The position numbers and the translations under genes were made by a program. From Macrolepiota albuminosa (taxonomy: Eukaryota; Basidiomycota; Agaricomycetes; Agaricales; Agaricaceae), in NCBI GenBank assembly GCA_027475525.1, contig JAMWFC010000054.1:1666468-1730467 (forward strand): a stretch of 64,000 bases of DNA, in the 5' to 3' direction. Under the pieces are notes generated by a model. That model was not told the DNA's origin. It did not search any database and saw nothing but the letters and a program-made list of their open reading frames with translations. How positions within the stretch are numbered: position 1 is the stretch's first letter; every line of letters begins with the position of its first letter. This document shows, one piece after another, positions 44,226-54,948 of the stretch.

Positions 44226-44790
44226 GGACAAGGGAGCACCCTCAGCCGAAGACAACGACGATGTCGTGACGAGAACGAGAACACCATCCTTCATATGGTT
44301 TGTGGAAATGGCCATCTAGGTAAGCGTTCTCCTTGTTCATTTCCTGATCTCTGATCCAAGGCGAATCTGATTTCTAATAGCGTCTCACAGATGTATTCGA
44401 ATACATACTTCCCTTGGTTCCATCGTCCCTGTTAGCAGCTCAAAACAATGCGAAATCAACCCCTCTCCACTGGGCGACACTTAACTGTAGTCCAGAAGCT
44501 CGTTGAGTATCCTGGCGGGAGCGGTATAGACCTCATCGATATCAAAACAAAGCGGGACATACGCCGCTGGGAGAAGCAGAGCTTGCAGAGTGGGATGAGG
44601 GTGCGACTTGGCTCGTGAAAACGATGAATCTAGATGCAGAGGATCCCGGAAAAGAAAAAGCTGCCGCCGAGGAAGAAGTCGGGGATATATCGAGGTTGAA
44701 TTCCAGGACGCAGATGGACAAGTGGCAAAAATGACGATCAGCGGGAGTTCATCAAAGCCGAGAGCGCCGACAGTAAGTATCCTGTTTCGC
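44226..44790 (+). pseudogene. Decayed duplicate of the YAR1-like gene
   Basis: The sequence matches the intact gene at 4748-5385 but lacks the segment with the start codon (the GACAACGATGG stretch is deleted) and about 90 bases of the first ankyrin unit. It also has deletions that shift the frame in the second exon (GGGCGACACTTAACTGTAGTCC, where the intact copy keeps AAGCATCTTGCC) and again near 44690. The intron and the C-terminal AKMTISGSSSK stretch are still recognisable. It is not translatable as a Yar1 protein. Confidence 0.9.
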
Positions 44791-45368
44791 ACCTTGAGAA
44801 GTGTTTGGACTAAGTTGTACTCAGGCGGAGACCTGCAACATTTCTCGGTGCATCACTGATTCCGCAATCTACAAAGTTCCAACATGAAACCACATTCGAT
44901 GTGCATGAACCGTGGTCAGTTTTAGAGTATTATGTATGGTGGAACAATATCAGTTACGAAAGTTTGACACATCACCCGCAACTATGGTTTGGGGAGAAGC
45001 TGCTGAGGTTGACGGGACGACAGCAGTAATTCATGCATCAAGCCTTATGGTTCAAGGAAAGCAATCCTTGTGTTGAACTTCTCATAATGAAGATTTCATG
45101 TCTTGATTAATCGGGACCCTTTCAAGAATTGACGGCTGGATTTTTGTGATCCACGTCAAATCAGGCCTTATTTTGTTGATGCAGAATTGAAGGACCTGAA
45201 CTGTCAGAATAGCGAGACAAAAGGACTGAGAATGAGATGGCTTTGCCGCTCAATGGTCATTTACTAGCTAGGGCGTAACGAAGAGCTCGTTGAGCATTAT
45301 TTTTATGACGTTGATCAAGGGAAAGGCCGCAGGGTCAATTAGCAGTACATATACATACACCTTATGCG
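44791..45368. other. Intergenic region
   Basis: To about 45142 this is the 3' flank of the duplicated YAR1 copy; after that it is unique sequence down to the stop of ELP1. No gene is visible. Confidence 0.6.
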
Positions 45369-48300
45369 TCACGATTCGAAATCAAATAAATTTATCTGCC
45401 ATCGTTTGTTATTGTAACTGGACATCTCCGGTTTGGGCACCTTGTCCAGAGGATTAGATCGCTTTCCGTTTTCCACTTGCTCCATGCGTGTTGCCCAGCT
45501 GTCGATGGGAGTTTCTTCTGGTAGTTTGGTCCATATTTCGTCGAGACTGCATTGTAGCTCGTCTCCAAAGTCAGTGAGGTGTTTCTGCATCGTCATGCCT
45601 TCCTCACGGTGCTCTGGCGTGAACTGTAGGAGATGAGGAAGAAGGTTGCGAGCTTCATCTGAATCATTTCGAGTCATTTTTAGAACTCTACGAATCTGTA
45701 GTAATCATACCTTGTATTGTCGCAAAGCGGGCAGCAAGCTTCGTGAGAGACTTCAAGAGGTACTCCTCTTCGTCAACAGTCCCCTTCCTTCCAGATCCCA
45801 CCTTACGTTCCATCTTCCGCTTGGAACGAGACGTTCGTCTGATGAGATGGAAACGATGGGTTGATCGAGCTAACTATAAGATTATACGAAACGTACCGGG
45901 AAGACCGAGAAGTTGTTGTAGGAGCAACAGTATACCGAGTAAACGTTGTTGGAGCCATCGAGACATCCGTCATCACATCTACATTATGCAATGCCACATC
46001 TTCTGTACCGTAAAAAGCATCTGAAGGACAAGAGCTTGTTTTCGCACATCATTGATACGAGATGAGGAATAGAAGCCTTACCAGGCTCCTCAACCTTTCG
46101 AATCCGAAGCTCGCGAATTCTGTGTAGCTGTTTGCGCAATTGTTCCAAACACTCATTGATATCCTCCATGATCTGGTTGCAACTTTCCAACGCAGCAGGG
46201 TGGACAACATCTTCCACGAGCTCTGGCTTACTTTGTAGTGCGATCTGTGAAGTATCAGTTAATATTCATGGAATCACAGTCGTCAATATCGGAGTGCGCA
46301 CAATACGACGAGCTTCTGAGAAGTGGTTTCCTTGCACGTATGCAATGATTGCCTCGCGGATATCCTTGGCGTAGTCGAGTAGAACCCGTGCAGCCTCTGA
46401 ATGTCGCTTCTTGGATGTAAGGTCCTCTGCAAGGCTTCAGCATCCGAACCCACAAGTATATACATAGACAAACCTGCCACTCGATAACCCGTAGTGACTA
46501 TGTCTTCCTCTGACATTCCAGTTTGTGAGGCGAGGTAGAAGAGTTCCTGCCACTCCAATGCCTTCTCATGAGCTACCATGGCTTTTGAAAAACTTTGAGC
46601 CTCAAGGAAGACTACAAGAGATCTGAGTAACGAACAGGATAAGATCATGCTCAATAACGTACCAGAAGCAGCCTGCCTGAATTCACGACGTTCAAACAGC
46701 CAATCTCCGTAGAATCCGAGGACCGTCTGCCAATCAATTAATTAAGCAAGCAACTATGAACTGAGATAGGCATACGTTGTACCGATCGGTACCTTTCCAC
46801 ATCTTCAGCGCTGCATCATACAAGTTACGTGACTCCATATAAGCCATTGCCTCCTCGAAGTAATCGGTACCTGCCGAGGCTTGAGATAACGCTCTCAGTT
46901 AAGGTACATCAAACCTACCCGCGAGGCTCAGGTTCCTCAAGGCGCTCTCGTAGCGCTTCAAGTGATCGTCTATCTTAAAGCGTTGATGATACTTTTCTAG
47001 GGCCCGAAGTTCGCGAAGGAAAGGAAGATACTCTCTGGGATCCTTTACAACATCGATCATCCATCCAACCTCTCGATTCGAGAAAAGCGTCTACGTACTT
47101 TCTGTGCATGCTGCGCAATCATCAACACCAACGAAAAATCGTACATCCCAAGCGCCGTATCGAAAAGCCTATCCGCATCAACCAAAAAGATGATGTACTT
47201 GACTGCGTCCTCAACAACTTCGGGATCACTTTCTGCTTAATTCGTAAGCCCCATCACGAGCGATAACAAGTAAGAAGATGAGATCTGACCTCGCAAACGG
47301 AGCAGAAGGGACAACCCAGCCTCATGTTCGGGCGGCGTTTTGACGACGTATGCCGTCAATATCGAGTTCACGTATTGCTTGAGGTCCTTTCTCTCTAGCT
47401 CTACTCTGACAGCATCACAGAGCTTGGCAATATTTTCCGTTGGCTGCGAGCCCCGTCTATACGATAGTGAGGTTAAGACCGAGCAGACGACAGCAAACCT
47501 AGAGGGCCGACCCACCCTAAACTGCTCAAGAACAGATTAATATGATCAACCTCGTTAATCTGTTCCACGAATGACGAAATTCGTTCCAAAAACTTGGCCT
47601 CGTCATGTTCAACGAGAACGTTAAGATCAATGCGGTGCTTTCTACATGCGAAGAACGCTTTGCGGTAGTCACCTCTGTTTATTCGTATAGTCAAAAAATG
47701 AATTATAAATTAGATTGCGTGCGAAAAGAAAAGTTCATCCACGTACGCGTCAATATCCTGCTTGACAACTTCCATAACCAACGGACGCGGGTTTATCGTT
47801 TCTAAATTCCCCCTGGGCATCTGCAGAACAAGCGCCATAGCGCTGGGCACTGCGACGACGATCCTCGAACCGCGTTCGACACGACGAGTCTCCCACTCCG
47901 TCTTCTCTTGCTTCGTTTCCGCGTCCAGAGACGTCGTCAGAAGGCCACTCAAACTCGTCACAGGGACGAAACGAGCATCGTGCGCCGTTGTAGTGAAGAT
48001 CACAAATCCGGAGGCAACCGTAAACGAGGTGACGTTCGTTGCTAGGACGTGATGTGTCTCTCCTGATGAGATATGTAGTTTCCCTGAGTTCCCGAGTCCG
48101 ACGAAAATAGTGTGGCTTTCGCCGTCGTGAGATGATGGGTCAAGGATACCTCGGGACTGCAAGCAGAATTCGCGGAACTGAGCTACCGGGAGGAATGACC
48201 GTTGCTCTGGCTCGTCTGTCGTCATTGTTTCAGATGGGGCAATGCTTGGAGGAAACGTGGTGACCTTACATCGGTATATATCTCCAGACGGCCCTTGGCA

Positions 48301-50486
48301 TGTTACGTTCCGACTACCACCCACAAAGCGCGAGTTGACGGAAGGCAAAGCGGTAGTGGTCGGTTCCTTGGCCGTAGTTCCCTCAACGTGAAGGCTTGTG
48401 GCATAGTCCCTTTGGTGGTCCGTCCATATAACGCTAATAGTCGAGGAATCAGGCGATTCGCTCGAACTGACCAACCGAATCTCCCGCGCATTCTTCACAC
48501 CATCAAGTGATCCTGACCATGCGAGTGAGGGATCCATGGCCTTCCCGCGACCGCCTTGTAGGCGCGTATGAAGTGCCCACAGCTCTACGTAGCCACTTTC
48601 CCAAAGGACAGCGAGGGTGTCCGACGTGGGCGAAAAGCTTGCGTGGATTGGCGAACGGTGAGACGAGGAGAGTGAGATTTGGGCGGAGGACATTGGAGGT
48701 GGGACGTTTTGGATTCGGAAGGGTGTCAGTAGGATTTTAGCTACAAAGCCAGTCAACAAAATCTTTCGAGTGAATAGATAGCAGGATGATGCTTACTTCC
48801 ATCGAAGACGGCAACTGCGCCTGAGTCTATTGGGGGCTCGGAGGGTGATATGAAAGTGTCCCATGCATATTTTCGTTGAAAGAAGGCAGCTGTATGGACA
48901 ATGTTAGGGCACGATCACTCGAGTAAAGCAGGGGTACTTTTGGTGGTTAGTATGAGGTGCAAAGCTTGTTCTGGATGCCACGAGACCGAGGTGAATCGTC
49001 CAACTTGTCCATCAACAGCGGGAGCTTCAATTTCTTGCTTCAAATACCTGGGATAGACGTTAGTTAGGTCTCCAGAGAGATAGCCAGGTTACAAGACGCA
49101 CCAGTAATAATTGCCCGTGGTCCAGAGTTGTACTTGAGAGAGATGTTAGTGTATGCATCGCTAGTTCTTAGAAGGGGAAATCATACCAACATCTCCTTCG
49201 TCCCTCTCTACCCAGACCGCAATTAGTGTATGCATCGCTAGTTCTTAGAAGGGGAAATCATACCAACATCTCCTTCGTCCCTCTCTACCCAGACCGCAAG
49301 AACATTCGAATCCGAACTCCAGCTCAACTCCCTTACGCGATACCCCCACTTGCTAAACTCCTTTCCCTTTCCAGCTAAATCCACAGCTCTGATCCCATAC
49401 TCCCCATGCCTTAGCCCATTCCTCTCAAAAAAAACCACATCGTGACGCCCCTCCGTTCCGGCACCACCACCTTGGAACCCAAATCGCTGCGTACCAGTAA
49501 TCAAATTCCCAGACGGGCGCCATGCAAGCGTGTGTTCGAGGCCAGGGACAGCCTCTGAGGTGGATTGGAGTTTTCCATCGCGGTCGTATACACGAAACGT
49601 CCGCTTGCGCATGGAGTTGGTAGAAGAAGGCGGGGAAAGGGCAGAGACGACGAAGAAGGATCCGTCGCCGCGCCAACTTATACGTGGGGCGAGGTCGTCG
49701 TCTGGGCTTGAGCCGACCAGTGTTTGAGTGGGTGTTTGAGCGGCGGCTTTACCCAGAGAACCGTGGAACTGGGTTTGCTTCGAGCCCCAGCCGACGTTAA
49801 TGGGAGCATCTGTAGCACTGGTTAGACGGTGTTAATAAGGGAGCAAATTGACGCACCTTCACCAAACTCGATTGTGTGAATAGGTGCTTCAGAGAGGACA
49901 TCGAAAGTTGTAGTCATGATAATCAGCTTGTCATCGCCTAAGTAATTACAAGTTAGCTTGTTTATGCAGAAAACGCGTTCGTACCTGTCACTATCACCAG
50001 AAGGGATTCGTCTGGGCTCCATGAAGCTGCGGATATACAAGGCTCGACATTTCCTTCGACCTCGACCTGTTCAAGTCAATGAATGTCAATGACTAGGGAA
50101 ACACATCAACGTGCCGATCCATCCTCCAAAGACACCATCGTAATGTCTCCATTACGCATGATGGCAGATATACATCGTGCTTCAGGGAGCACGCGAAACG
50201 AGATTACCTGAGCGGCGCCGGGCGAGACGACGGTGTTGAACATCGCGAAGACCGTAGGCGGCGTCTACATTGAGCAACTATCAGAACTGATGCACTCCAC
50301 TGTCTCTCGAACCACACTGACTTTATCGTCCCCTACATTCCAGATCTCGACGTCCACATTCCCATCGGGATCCTGTCGTTCTGAAGCAGCATACACCACA
50401 TTCTCGTCGAGGTCGATGGTCGTCGCGGTCACCCTGGCATTGTGCAGGTCGGCTGTGCTCGTAGCATAGAGCGTTAGATTTCTCAT
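45369..50486 (-). CDS. ELP1: Elongator complex protein 1
   Basis: A multi-exon gene of about 5.1 kb runs from the ATG at 50486-50484 (MRNLTLYATSTADL) to the stop at 45369, encoding roughly 1300 residues as usual for Elp1/IKAP. It has an N-terminal beta-propeller region (FFERNGLRHGEYGIRAVDLA; ELSWSSDSNVLAVWVERDEG), a second propeller (ISLSSSHRSPIHASFSPTSD), then the helical C-terminal part (GDYRKAFFACRKHRIDLNVL; VVHPAALESCNQIMEDI) and the conserved end (IDSWATRMEQVENGKRSNPL, then DKVPKPEMSSY). Elp1 is the scaffold of Elongator, which modifies wobble uridines of tRNA in the cytoplasm. Introns are about 50-60 bp. An exact 77 bp duplication (49146-49299) repeats one exon end and its intron start; normal splicing could skip it. 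It is divergent from EFG1. Confidence 0.92.
49146..49299. repeat. Exact 77 bp tandem duplication f (in ELP1)
   Basis: The unit 49146-49222 is repeated exactly at 49223-49299. On the minus strand it repeats the end of an exon (VWVERDEGDV), the GTATGA donor and most of the intron, which makes a second donor site. Removing one copy gives a clean exon joining to VQLWTTGNYYW. Confidence 0.97.
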
Positions 50487-50610
50487 TCTCAAGGACTACG
50501 CCTAGCATGCAGATCGTTTCGAAACTTTTTGGCGATTATAATTGTTTGAGATCAGGGGCAGAACCAAACACAGTCGTTAGTTGCCGGACGGCGATCATTT
50601 GCTTTAACCC
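50487..50610. promoter_or_regulatory. Bidirectional promoter region between ELP1 and EFG1
   Basis: Only 124 bases separate the two start codons of these divergent genes. No clear TATA box is visible. Two housekeeping genes, one for tRNA modification and one for rRNA processing, share this region, so co-regulation is plausible but inferred only from layout. Confidence 0.6.
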
Positions 50611-51535
50611 ATGGGCCCAACAAGGACAGCGTCGCACGAAGGCGAGCCTTCAACGTCAAAGGCTGCAGGCGGACCACAGCGGAAACCACGACGACACCAC
50701 CAACCACACAAGGAGCCTGCTGGTGTACCAGGTGTCCAGAAAATCAAGTCTGCATTGAGGCAGGCGAGGCGGCTGTTGGCCAAGGTCCGTCTTTCGCCTT
50801 CCGCCTTCCGTTTCGTCAAGAGAGGAACGCTGGACGTGTATTTCTAGAATAAACTTGCAGCAAATGTGAGAGTAGAGACTGAGCGAAGAATAAAGGCGCT
50901 GGAGGCAGATTTGGAGCAGGCGCAGATCTCGAAAAAGGAACGCGCCAATGCGGTGCGGTATCACAAAGTAAAATTCTTTGGTGCGTTTTCCTCTTTCTTT
51001 CTTGGTATTCGTATGTTTATTCGGACTATAGAGCGCCAAAAGGTCGTACGAAAACTCACCCAAACGAAGAAACGCCTCGAAACTGCAGAAGCTTCGTCGA
51101 AATCCGAACTAGAACATGCTTTGACTGAACTCCGCGTAGATCTCAACTACATCCTCGTGAGTTCATATCCTTCATCGCATCCACGTACTGACAATCAAAT
51201 ACGTGCAGCACTACCCCAAAACGAAGAAATACATTTCCCTCTTCCCACCTGACATCCTCGCATCATCAGAAACACCAACTTCTAAAGTCAATCCCGAATC
51301 TGAAGAAATGCGGAGCTGGATAAGAGGGCGCATGGATGCCGGCGAGCTACCGTCGGATCCAGAACTTCATTTGGATTCAAGGATGCAAGACGCCAAGCCG
51401 GCCAGGCGGGTAACATCAGAATGGGGTAGCGGGTCTAAAAAGAAGACAGGCGAAGCAGCTCTGCCGGCGGCAGCGCACGATCAGGAGGAACCGCAGGATG
51501 CGTTTTTCGGGGATGATACAGACGATGAAGAATGA
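50611..51535 (+). CDS. EFG1: rRNA-processing protein Efg1
   Basis: Four exons (50611-50784, 50848-50980, 51032-51156, 51209-51535) encode about 252 residues. The protein starts MGPTRTASHEGEPSTSKAAG and continues PGVQKIKSALRQARRLLAK. It has the family core NVRVETERRIKALEADLEQA, KKERANAVRYHKVKFFERQK, a Lys-rich coiled coil (VVRKLTQTKKRLETAEASS), and the signature VDLNYILHYPKTKKYISLFP. The tail is acidic (FFGDDTDDEE). Efg1 is a nucleolar protein needed for early 18S rRNA processing in yeast; the role is transferred by family. Exon phases join cleanly (0, 1, 0). The start is the first ATG downstream of the ELP1 promoter region. Confidence 0.92.
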
Positions 51536-52415
51536 TTACTATCGGAGCTAGTGAGGGGATCTTTTTTTTTGTATCTTTTATCAAGAGGAATTGGTTTTGA
51601 CTCGTAAGACAGATGAACATTGTGACAGCAATGTCCATAAGCAGTAGTCTGATGTAGTACAAGGATTACGAGCCTCCTATCGAGGGGAGGGAAACCACGA
51701 AAAATATGAGAGGTTTACCTCTCATAATTTATTATTAAGAGTGGTTTTATCCCTTAGCGCCTCGAAAAACGATACGAGCAGAAAACAAAGACTTGAATTG
51801 AGTTCTCGCATTATTGGATAGTACAATGTCGCTCAACATATCTTTCGATTGCGATCGATATATTTTCTTTCTCATGAGACCAGAATTGGACCAGCTTGCC
51901 CTCGTCCGATAACTCTCCGGCCATCGATCATTTATCAAGAAGTTACACGGGTACTCCCACCCGAACCGAGTTTGAGTACTGTTATTGAGACTAATTCAAA
52001 ATATATTGGAGAAATCTAATGGAACTACGCATAAGGAACGAAGGCTTACTGGGTTCGAACTTGGGAAACGGTGTCAAACCATAATCCTAACTGAGGGGTT
52101 AACACATAGAGTGTGTATCGCGGTCACTTTGTGCAAATGGATAGACAGGAAAGGTTGGCGGGGCCAAGTTGTCTGTATTTTTGGCATTTTCTCATACACT
52201 ACTCAGAATCATGTGCAAGTCCATAATCGAGTACCGATACTTCAACGGAGAGGAAAACTATCAGTAAGTGTTGCGTAAGTGAATGAAGCTACAAGATACG
52301 TGGCTGGCGATCAATGTCAATTCTCTACGTGGAATAATGCTGCGGGGTAGCAGTATTGTCAAGAAGATTAGGGAGGGAATGAAAACATAGTCAGATCGGG
52401 CCGGATTCAGTAAGA
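51536..52415. other. Intergenic region
   Basis: This lies between the convergent 3' ends of EFG1 and the FAD oxidoreductase. A poly-T run at 51562-51570 may serve 3' processing of EFG1. No exon chain is visible; the longest frames are short and unsupported. Confidence 0.55.
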
Positions 52416-54948
52416 TTAAGGTGTAGGTGGTTCATGAGTGTACGCTTCTACAGTCTCTCCTTGAGCATTCAAAGGCCAGAAGGTATTCTTAAAAAGATTG
52501 TCAGGGTCATACAACTTTTTGATCTCGCATAGCCTGTCCCAGTTAGAACCAAAGCATGCTTTGACACGCTCAGGAGGCTCATGGCGACCAAGGAACTGTA
52601 GTAAGGTGACAGGGTTAGCCGCACTGCACAAGTACATGTGTACGGATAAAAGTGAGCATACGCTGGGGAAAGGCCCGCCTTGGTGAACGGGCTTTAGGGT
52701 ACCTGCGATCCACTGAATTATAGTATGTCAAAGAGAGTATACACTCATAATGCTAAAGTAACTTACTTCCTCCGCGGATTCAACGCACCTGTCATCGTCA
52801 ACGTCCATCTCCCACTGATGCAAAGCAGCGACCGTGAACGATGCCTCTCGCTGAGACTTGGGTACACAAGTGTCCTCAAAATCGACTATGGCGCCTCCGG
52901 CAAGTTCGAAAAGCCACGCTATCAGAAAAATGTTAATCACAGTGCTCCAAAAGGCTTCCTTTTTCAGAGCTCACTGCACCCAACGGGAGTATCAGCAAAA
53001 TTCATGACAGTCTCGTTGATGAGATCATCAGGGAGGGAAGTAATCAATGCAGAACGAATGAACCATTGTCTGCCAGCTGTTCAAATTTTAGAGAGGTCAG
53101 CGAGGTGATACTCCCTTGAGCAGTAAAGAAAAAAAAACGAGCCTTTCCCTCGCAAAACCTGCGCGACACTGTCTTGTTGGTGAAGAAAACTCTTCTCATC
53201 AACTTCGTTCAAAAGGCAACGTTCACCATCCCAGGAAGATATAGCAGCAAGATATTCCTGGCCTTGCTCTCGCGTACCAATATAACACATCTGTACAACG
53301 ACGAGAGAATCCTTTCCCGCTGGTCCTGCAGTCAGGAGGACATTGGCATATAACTCTCTGGGAGCTCCTTTGACACAATCACGGAAATGCTTGATTAAGG
53401 AAGGCGCTGTAGCTCTGTGGAAACGGCTATAAAATACAATTAGACCTATCTTTAATAAGGATTCAGCATGAGAACTTACTAGATGAGGTTTCCCGCGAAA
53501 ACGACGGGAACGGGGTATGCCTTTGCTTTATAGCGCGTAACAATTCCGAGGGCAGGTCCAGCTCCGCGTATGGCCCACCAAAGGTCTACAAGACAGTCAA
53601 TCCTTATACAGTCAAATTGACAAACTACTTCACCTGGATGTTCTTCCTCATTGATGAAAACAATTCTGCCGTCTGCAAGCACCATCTCAACCTCGATGAG
53701 ATTGTCAATGCTCAATCCCCTTAAGCGGCTCAAGAAGCCGAAACCACCGAGAACCATAATGGACGAACCCACTGGGTGCGCAGCACTGCTCCAATTAACA
53801 ACGAAGTATGAATGAGTGGTCATCAAACTTACAAAGGCACATGATAGGGAACGCCTTCACCACTCCCAGTAGAGTACCTAGCCTCAAGCTTGTGTTGTGC
53901 TGTATATGTGTCAATCTCCTTCTGCCTCATACCAGCGCCAAACGTCACATATGCATGAGGGTAAACAGGTTCTGCGAGTGCCAACTGTCCGGGAGGGAGA
54001 GGGTGATTCCCAAATACAGTGGAACTGGGAGTCCAGCTCCTGTGCATTGACAGCGAAGGGTACGAAGATTGCGTGACAGAGAGGGGCGCACAGATCGGAT
54101 TGTCTTTCTTAAGATAGGCAAACGGGTCTGACGCACGAAGAGGAAGAGAAGGGCGCAAAAACTCCGCCGCATTTACAGGAGAAGGCAACGTCACGGCTGT
54201 GGACGATGAGCTTCTAGAGCCGCGGGAGCTGACAGTTGCTTCCGAAGTAGTGGTATCAAACCCACTCGATAGTTGTCTCAAACCAACGATAGACGGCGCC
54301 TGTATGTCTTCAACACGGCGACGCACATTTGGGGACTCGTCATGAGAAGTAATAGGCATGGAACCAGGCCCACGCAGGAAGGTAGCTACAGCCTGTGACG
54401 CTTGGTCGTACCTTCGTAGGCCAATGTCTTCCTGCCTGCGTCGTTTGCCACTCTGTGTTGCAAAAATAGCTTCCTTGCCTTTGCCGTTGACAAGTATCGA
54501 GTCCTTAAGACTAGTATGGGACCCGTCGGCATTGGGAGGTTCAATGTCAACTCCAACGATCTTGCTCAGGTCGACGATGATATCACCACCAATTGCCCAC
54601 CCGGCGGTGCCATAGCCTCCTGCTTTAATAGACGGTGAGAGTCCATGTTTTTTGCAGAACAAGACAATCCTGGGATTCTTGCGATGAATCTGTCGGCCTC
54701 AATCAACGGTACCACTAACTTACTTGCTGATGTCTGAAGCGTCGAGAGGGACAACAACGGCTTTCGACATGGATTGAACGTTTCCATTGAATATAGTCGA
54801 ATAATCGTCAAATCTAGGCAGTCAATGGGTGAACGAGCAAGTCGTGAATGAAGGCCGCGCCGCACCCTGGCTCGTCACGAGCATAGATGTCACCTCGAAT
54901 AGATGATCCAAGTTCGTCATAGAGCTCCTTAGGCAGTGCAGCAAACAT
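52416..54948 (-). CDS. FAD-linked oxidoreductase (BBE-like) with a large internal insert
   Basis: The start is the ATG at 54948-54946 (MFAALPKELYDELGSSIRGD); after a short intron come FDDYSTIFNGNVQSMSKAVV and FCKKHGLSPSIKAGGYGTAG, the FAD-binding (PCMH-type) fold. The second half of that fold is AHPVGSSIMVLGGFGFLSRL and DLWWAIRGAGPALGIVTRYK. The C-terminus has the BBE signature (CFGSNWDRLCEIKKLYDPDN, then LFKNTFWPLN). The usual flavin-attachment His of the GGH motif is Tyr here (AGGYG), so covalent attachment there is unlikely. Between the two halves of the FAD fold lies an insert of over 200 residues, Ser/Arg/Pro-rich (GKRRRQEDIGLRRYDQASQA; SSRGSRSSSSTAVTLPSP), with no stop. The substrate is unknown; such enzymes oxidise alcohols, sugars or alkaloids. 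Confidence 0.85.

Larger units (their letters stand above)
40855..45142 (+). repeat. Segmental duplication, right copy
   Basis: Diverged direct copy of about 1330-5822. It carries paralogue B of the membrane protein and the decayed YAR1 copy in the same order. Identity is visibly lower and deletions are more frequent in the YAR1 part than in the membrane-protein part. Confidence 0.85.

Noticed and set aside
45743..46024. Arg-rich plus-strand ORF
   Set aside because: It lies antisense to ELP1 exons and has no independent support.
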